A stretch of DNA of 34,056 nucleotides from contig NZ_SRHZ01000063.1 in assembly GCF_004684085.1 (NCBI RefSeq), positions 1 through 34,056 on the forward strand, given 5' to 3'. Made by a program: the position numbers and the translations under genes. This document shows positions 33,451-34,056 of this stretch, piece by piece. How positions within the stretch are numbered: position 1 is the stretch's first letter; each line of letters begins with the position of its first letter. The DNA is from Stenotrophomonas maltophilia. Lineage in GTDB: Bacteria; Pseudomonadota; Gammaproteobacteria; Xanthomonadales; Xanthomonadaceae. Below the pieces are notes generated by a model. The model saw only the letters and a program-made list of their open reading frames with translations. It was not told the origin of the DNA and ran no database searches.

Positions 33451-33918
33451 ATGTCCGCTCCACTGCTTACGCTTTACCACCGCCTGCAGCGCTGGCCCGC
33501 CGGCGACTGGTTGTTCTCGCGCGCGGTGTGCTTCAAGGCGCCCTACTTCGCCAGCATCGCCCCGCGTATCACGCGCCTGGAGAACGGCCGCTGCGAGGGC
33601 ACGCTGGCCGACCGCCGCGCGGTGCGCAACCACATCGGCACGGTGCATGCGATCGCGATGTGCAACCTGGCCGAGCTGACCGCCGGTCTGATGGTCGACG
33701 CGTCGCTGCCGAAGGGCATGCGTTGGATCCCGAAGGGCATGCAGGTGCAGTACCTGGCCAAGGCGCGGGGCACGCTGCATGCGGTGGCGCTGCCGGCGCA
33801 GCCGATTGTGGTCGCTGCCGAAGGCTACGCGCTGCCGGTAACGGTGAGCGTGCGCGACGGGGCGGGGACGGAAGTGTTCAGCGCGGTCATCGACATGTGG
33901 ATGTCGCCGGCGAAGTGA
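33451..33918 (+). CDS. DUF4442 hot-dog-fold protein (probable thioesterase)
   Basis: This 155-residue protein fits the DUF4442 branch of the hot-dog thioesterase superfamily. It has RRAVRNHIGTVHAIAMCNLAELTAGLM, where the NHIGTVHA stretch matches the hot-dog helix region, and the strand WIPKGMQVQYLAKARGTL. It probably acts on acyl-CoA, but no substrate can be named. GGGAG precedes the ATG at 33451. It follows fadE after a strong terminator, so it may have its own promoter, though the gap is only 64 bases and none is obvious. Linkage to fadE fits a lipid role. Confidence 0.85.
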   Translation: MSAPLLTLYHRLQRWPAGDWLFSRAVCFKAPYFASIAPRITRLENGRCEGTLADRRAVRNHIGTVHAIAMCNLAELTAGLMVDASLPKGMRWIPKGMQVQYLAKARGTLHAVALPAQPIVVAAEGYALPVTVSVRDGAGTEVFSAVIDMWMSPAK

Positions 33919-34003
33919 GGTTCCCGCGAACGGCGCAGCCCCTCGTGGGTTGGTCGCTGGAAGCGGGTCATGGGTTGGGCCGGAGGGCTGGGGCCAGGCG
34001 GGG

Positions 34004-34054
34004 ACGCCGCAAGTACGTCCGTGTAGGCTTAGCCGCGCCATCCATGGCGCGGAT
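34004..34054 (-). repeat. Two-hairpin dispersed repeat, copy C
   Basis: Read on the minus strand, hairpin 1 has perfect arms CCGCGCCA / TGGCGCGG around TGGA (34052-34033). Hairpin 2 pairs AAG-CC-TAC with GTACTT around ACGGAC (34030-34011). The tail reads TTGCGGCGT. Both loops match CANGGANG (34046-34039 and 34023-34016). Its 3' side faces the end of the DUF4442 gene 86 bases away. The 5' boundary may extend past the window. Confidence 0.85.
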
Positions 34055-34056
34055 AC

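Noticed and set aside
1..34056. CRISPR array, prophage, insertion sequence or integron
   Set aside because: The repeats are palindromic and dispersed rather than regularly spaced, and no transposase, integrase, phage or Cas gene is present.

Overview
The window is about 34 kb of high-GC gammaproteobacterial chromosome, most likely from the Stenotrophomonas maltophilia group or a close xanthomonad. Three things suggest this: short palindromes opening with GTAG and closing with CTAC (SMAG-type elements, a Stenotrophomonas hallmark) between genes; a metX-metB-hom cluster behind a SAM-I riboswitch; and tandem Y_Y_Y-type hybrid kinases together with a large TonB-dependent receptor. I see no tRNA, rRNA, CRISPR array, prophage or insertion sequence. 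It reads as core chromosome, with the interest concentrated between genes.

Layout. 1-7329: two tandem paralogous hybrid histidine kinases on the minus strand, entered from the left by a two-hairpin repeat. 7494-9285: a plus-strand YceI / cytochrome b561 / YceI operon. 9296-12222: a glutaredoxin-like gene, L-serine ammonia-lyase sdaA and a secreted alpha/beta hydrolase, separated by SMAG palindromes. 12238-15792: the minus-strand methionine operon metX-metB-hom, with ATGA overlaps, behind a SAM-I riboswitch and a TTGACA promoter. 15908-21374: an M23 peptidase, release factor 3 (prfC), a hemolysin III/PAQR membrane protein and an AsmA-family protein, all plus strand. 21698-23914: a CBS-domain protein, a polyprenyl-phosphate-type glycosyltransferase and mtgA, all minus. 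23992-29109: hslO (Hsp33), an uncharacterised secreted protein and a 958-residue TonB-dependent receptor with a long AT-rich leader. 29251-33918: a TetR regulator divergent from an alpha/beta hydrolase-fadE operon, then a DUF4442 hot-dog protein.

How the parts work together. The methionine operon covers the homoserine branch: Hom makes homoserine, MetX acylates it and MetB joins it to cysteine. The riboswitch is expected to lower expression when S-adenosylmethionine is plentiful. In the lipid module, the TetR protein probably binds two CATAC-N6-GTAT palindromes in the divergent promoter. One of them covers the -10 box and the start codon of an apparently leaderless hydrolase gene, which is coupled by ATGA overlap to fadE.

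The most unusual signal is a dispersed repeat present three times (1-66, 21536-21584, and 34004-34054 on the minus strand). Each copy folds into two hairpins. The arms differ between copies, but all six loops carry CANGGANG, the core of the CsrA/RsmA binding site. All three copies point into the 3' end of an oppositely oriented gene 86-113 bases away. If transcribed on that strand they could act as RsmA-binding 3'-UTR elements. This is inference from sequence only.
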